6,093 bases of DNA from Bacteroidota bacterium (GTDB taxonomy: Bacteria > Bacteroidota > Bacteroidia > Chitinophagales > LD1), in NCBI GenBank assembly GCA_018267355.1, contig JAFDYP010000524.1, positions 1 to 6,093 on the forward strand, in the 5' to 3' direction. Under the pieces are notes generated by a model, which was not told the DNA's origin, did not search any database, and was given only the letters and a program-made list of their open reading frames with translations. The translations under genes and the position numbers were made by a program. Below are positions 5,101-6,093 of this stretch, piece after piece. The first letter of the stretch is position 1, and each line of letters begins with the position of its first letter.

Positions 5101-5853
5101 TCAGCCCCAGATCTTATCGCCTGCTTTGATGATACGCTTTTGCAGCCGGTCTGTATCGCGGCGCAGGTCGGTGTGGAGGTGGCGTGCATCACTGATGCCG
5201 GAGTGGATATGTGCGTCGAGGTGTATCGCGTCGTGCCACTGGCCTATCAGGTCCTGCAGCTTCTCCAGGTGGCTGGTATCTCTGGCAGAGAGTAGCTCCT
5301 TGCGGTCTGGCTCTGGCAGCATCTCGCAGGCATAGATGAATTGCTTCAGGTGTTTGCGCAGCGGGTGGTAGTGGCCCGACTTGCTCACTTTGCGCCATCG
5401 CTTTTTCAGCTTTTTGTGCAGGTGGTGGCAGTAGGAGGGCAGGTCCAGGTGGCTGCAGCGTATCTCGGCTATCACATCCTCCACATGGTGGTCTATATCC
5501 TGCAGGTAGGCAGGTACCTCCTCGCGAAAGCTACGCGATAGCGTGGCGGCCATGCGCCGGTGGTGCGTAGCCGCTGTGCGGTCGCGGCTCTCCTGGCTGA
5601 TACGGTCCCGCATCAGGGTGGCATCTCTCAGCCTGCCCGCCTGGCGGAAGATGTACCTATAGCAGCCGAAGTGGCCCTCCAGGTCCAGCCCGCAGCTATC
5701 ATGCAGGATGGTCATCACGGCCTTGATCCGCTTGATGGCTACACGCGCGCGGTGTATGTCCTCATCTCTGGCAGAGCGGGCATAGCTGAGCAGCGCCTTG
5801 CGGCATTTCTCATGCTGCTGCTGGTAGTAGTCCTCTGTGGTAGCGGTAGGCAT
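5101..5853 (-). CDS. CHAD domain protein
   Basis: The product is 250 residues from the ATG at 5853, with no signal peptide, so it is probably cytoplasmic. Nearly all of it is a CHAD (conserved histidine alpha-helical) domain. Visible marks are IHRARVAIKRIKAVMTIL at 33-50 (His34, Arg35, Arg37, Lys41, Arg42, Lys44), FRQAGRLRDATLMRD at 69-83, a second-half copy HPLRKHLKQFIYACEML at 163-179 (His163, Arg166, Lys167, Lys170), and LQDLIGQWHDAIHLD at 199-213. Many of the histidines and basic residues lie in these helices. From family knowledge, CHAD domains bind polyphosphate through a basic surface and some localise to polyphosphate granules; whether this one does is inferred. The frame extends to an ATG at 5886, but that would place the start upstream of a perfect -7 box, so I prefer 5853. 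No CYTH/triphosphatase domain is fused and none is seen next door. Confidence 0.87.
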   Translation of the reverse strand: MPTATTEDYYQQQHEKCRKALLSYARSARDEDIHRARVAIKRIKAVMTILHDSCGLDLEGHFGCYRYIFRQAGRLRDATLMRDRISQESRDRTAATHHRRMAATLSRSFREEVPAYLQDIDHHVEDVIAEIRCSHLDLPSYCHHLHKKLKKRWRKVSKSGHYHPLRKHLKQFIYACEMLPEPDRKELLSARDTSHLEKLQDLIGQWHDAIHLDAHIHSGISDARHLHTDLRRDTDRLQKRIIKAGDKIWG

Positions 5854-5866
5854 AGTACACGTTTCA

Positions 5867-5874
5867 CAAAGATA
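5867..5874 (-). promoter_or_regulatory. Bacteroidota -7 promoter box for the CHAD gene
   Basis: On the minus strand 5867-5874 reads TATCTTTG, an exact TAnnTTTG match, 13 bp before the ATG at 5853. This implies a leader of only a few nucleotides and rules against the upstream ATG at 5886. No -33 TTTG is seen at the usual spacing. Confidence 0.55.
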
Positions 5875-5917
5875 GGGTGCATTCATATTACCTCAGGGTT
5901 AAATCGGTCAGTAGGCG

Positions 5918-5947
5918 AGAGGATATTTGTCATGACACAAATCCTCT
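5918..5947. promoter_or_regulatory. 30-bp imperfect dyad in the divergent CHAD/QCAMC promoter region
   Basis: The dyad is centred between 5932 and 5933. The core TGTCATGACA (5928-5937) is a perfect palindrome, and the outer arms AGAGGAT (5918-5924) and ATCCTCT (5941-5947) are perfect inverses. In all, 13 of 15 base pairs are symmetric. It lies about 60 bp upstream of both starts. The size and lack of a loop suit a dimeric DNA-binding protein better than an RNA hairpin. Confidence 0.5.
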
Positions 5948-5994
5948 GCCAAAAGGTCGGGAAAATATACCCCTGCCATCAGCATATTTTGCTA

Positions 5995-6002
5995 TAAATT
6001 TG
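5995..6002 (+). promoter_or_regulatory. -7-like box (TAAATTTG) directly before the QCAMC gene
   Basis: TAAATTTG matches TAnnTTTG exactly and ends 4 bp before the ATG at 6007, so transcription from it would give a leaderless or nearly leaderless mRNA. It follows the 13-mer ATATTTTGCTATA (5984-5996), which also occurs at 3491-3503. Confidence 0.4.
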
Positions 6003-6006
6003 CAGC

Positions 6007-6093
6007 ATGAAAAAAATAACCGGCATACTGGTACTCCTCGCAGTGCTGCTGCTGGTATCGCATCCCGCCTGGTCTCAATGCGCTATGTGTACC
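6007..6093 (+). CDS. N-terminus of small exported QCAMC protein (3' partial)
   Basis: Only 29 codons are in the window: MKKITGILVLLAVLLLVSHPAWSQCAMCT. This is a clear signal peptide (two lysines, a hydrophobic core at about 5-18, and a probable cleavage site after AWS or at the Gln), followed by the motif CAMCT. I recall short Bacteroidota proteins that begin in the same way, with QCAMC directly after the signal peptide and then a single membrane helix. The paired cysteines (CxxC) could bind metal or form a disulfide, but no function is established that I know of. The gene is divergent from the CHAD gene and shares its regulatory gap. Confidence 0.75.
   Translation, partial: MKKITGILVLLAVLLLVSHPAWSQCAMCT

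Overview
The window looks like a chromosomal segment of a Bacteroidota bacterium, probably of the Chitinophagales/Sphingobacteriales type, with moderately high GC. Four things support this: a large secreted protein with a C-terminal domain resembling a type IX secretion sorting signal; a DUF4349 lipoprotein of the kind common in that phylum; a YkuD_2-type L,D-transpeptidase; and promoter-like TAnnTTTG (-7) boxes close to start codons, with no clear Shine-Dalgarno sequences. The taxonomy is inferred from protein style only.

Layout: (1) 1-1778 (+), the 3' part of a gene for a secreted beta-propeller-like adhesin/surface protein; its start lies upstream of the window. (2) 1851-2105 (-), a small two-helix membrane protein, flanked by two diverged copies of a ~36-bp intergenic repeat. 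(3) 2243-2884 (-), an exported L,D-transpeptidase, with a four-unit 8-bp word array just after its stop and a perfect 15-bp dyad in front of its start. (4) 3026-3226 (-), a 66-residue two-helix membrane protein. (5) 3227-4030, about 800 bp without a credible gene but rich in symmetric repeats: two adjacent hairpins built from 3+3 copies of GTTCA words, a TATATTTG promoter-like box, an AT-rich hairpin, an inverted pair of ATTGCGAGG/CGAAGCAATC-type repeats with their own internal stems, a further perfect dyad and a GTTTCC/GGAAAC inverted repeat. (6) 4031-5068 (+), the DUF4349 lipoprotein. (7) 5101-5853 (-), a CHAD-domain protein, convergent with the DUF4349 gene. (8) 6007-6093 (+), the first 29 codons of a small exported QCAMC protein, divergent from the CHAD gene across a 153-bp gap holding two -7-like boxes and a 30-bp imperfect dyad.

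The genes do not form an obvious pathway. Most are envelope proteins (surface protein, cell-wall cross-linking enzyme, lipoprotein, small membrane proteins) in separate, mostly convergent or divergent transcription units. I see no phage, transposase, CRISPR, tRNA or rRNA. The most unusual content is non-coding: short words repeated at fixed period (8, 9 and 12 bp) and, in one region, arranged in mirror symmetry.
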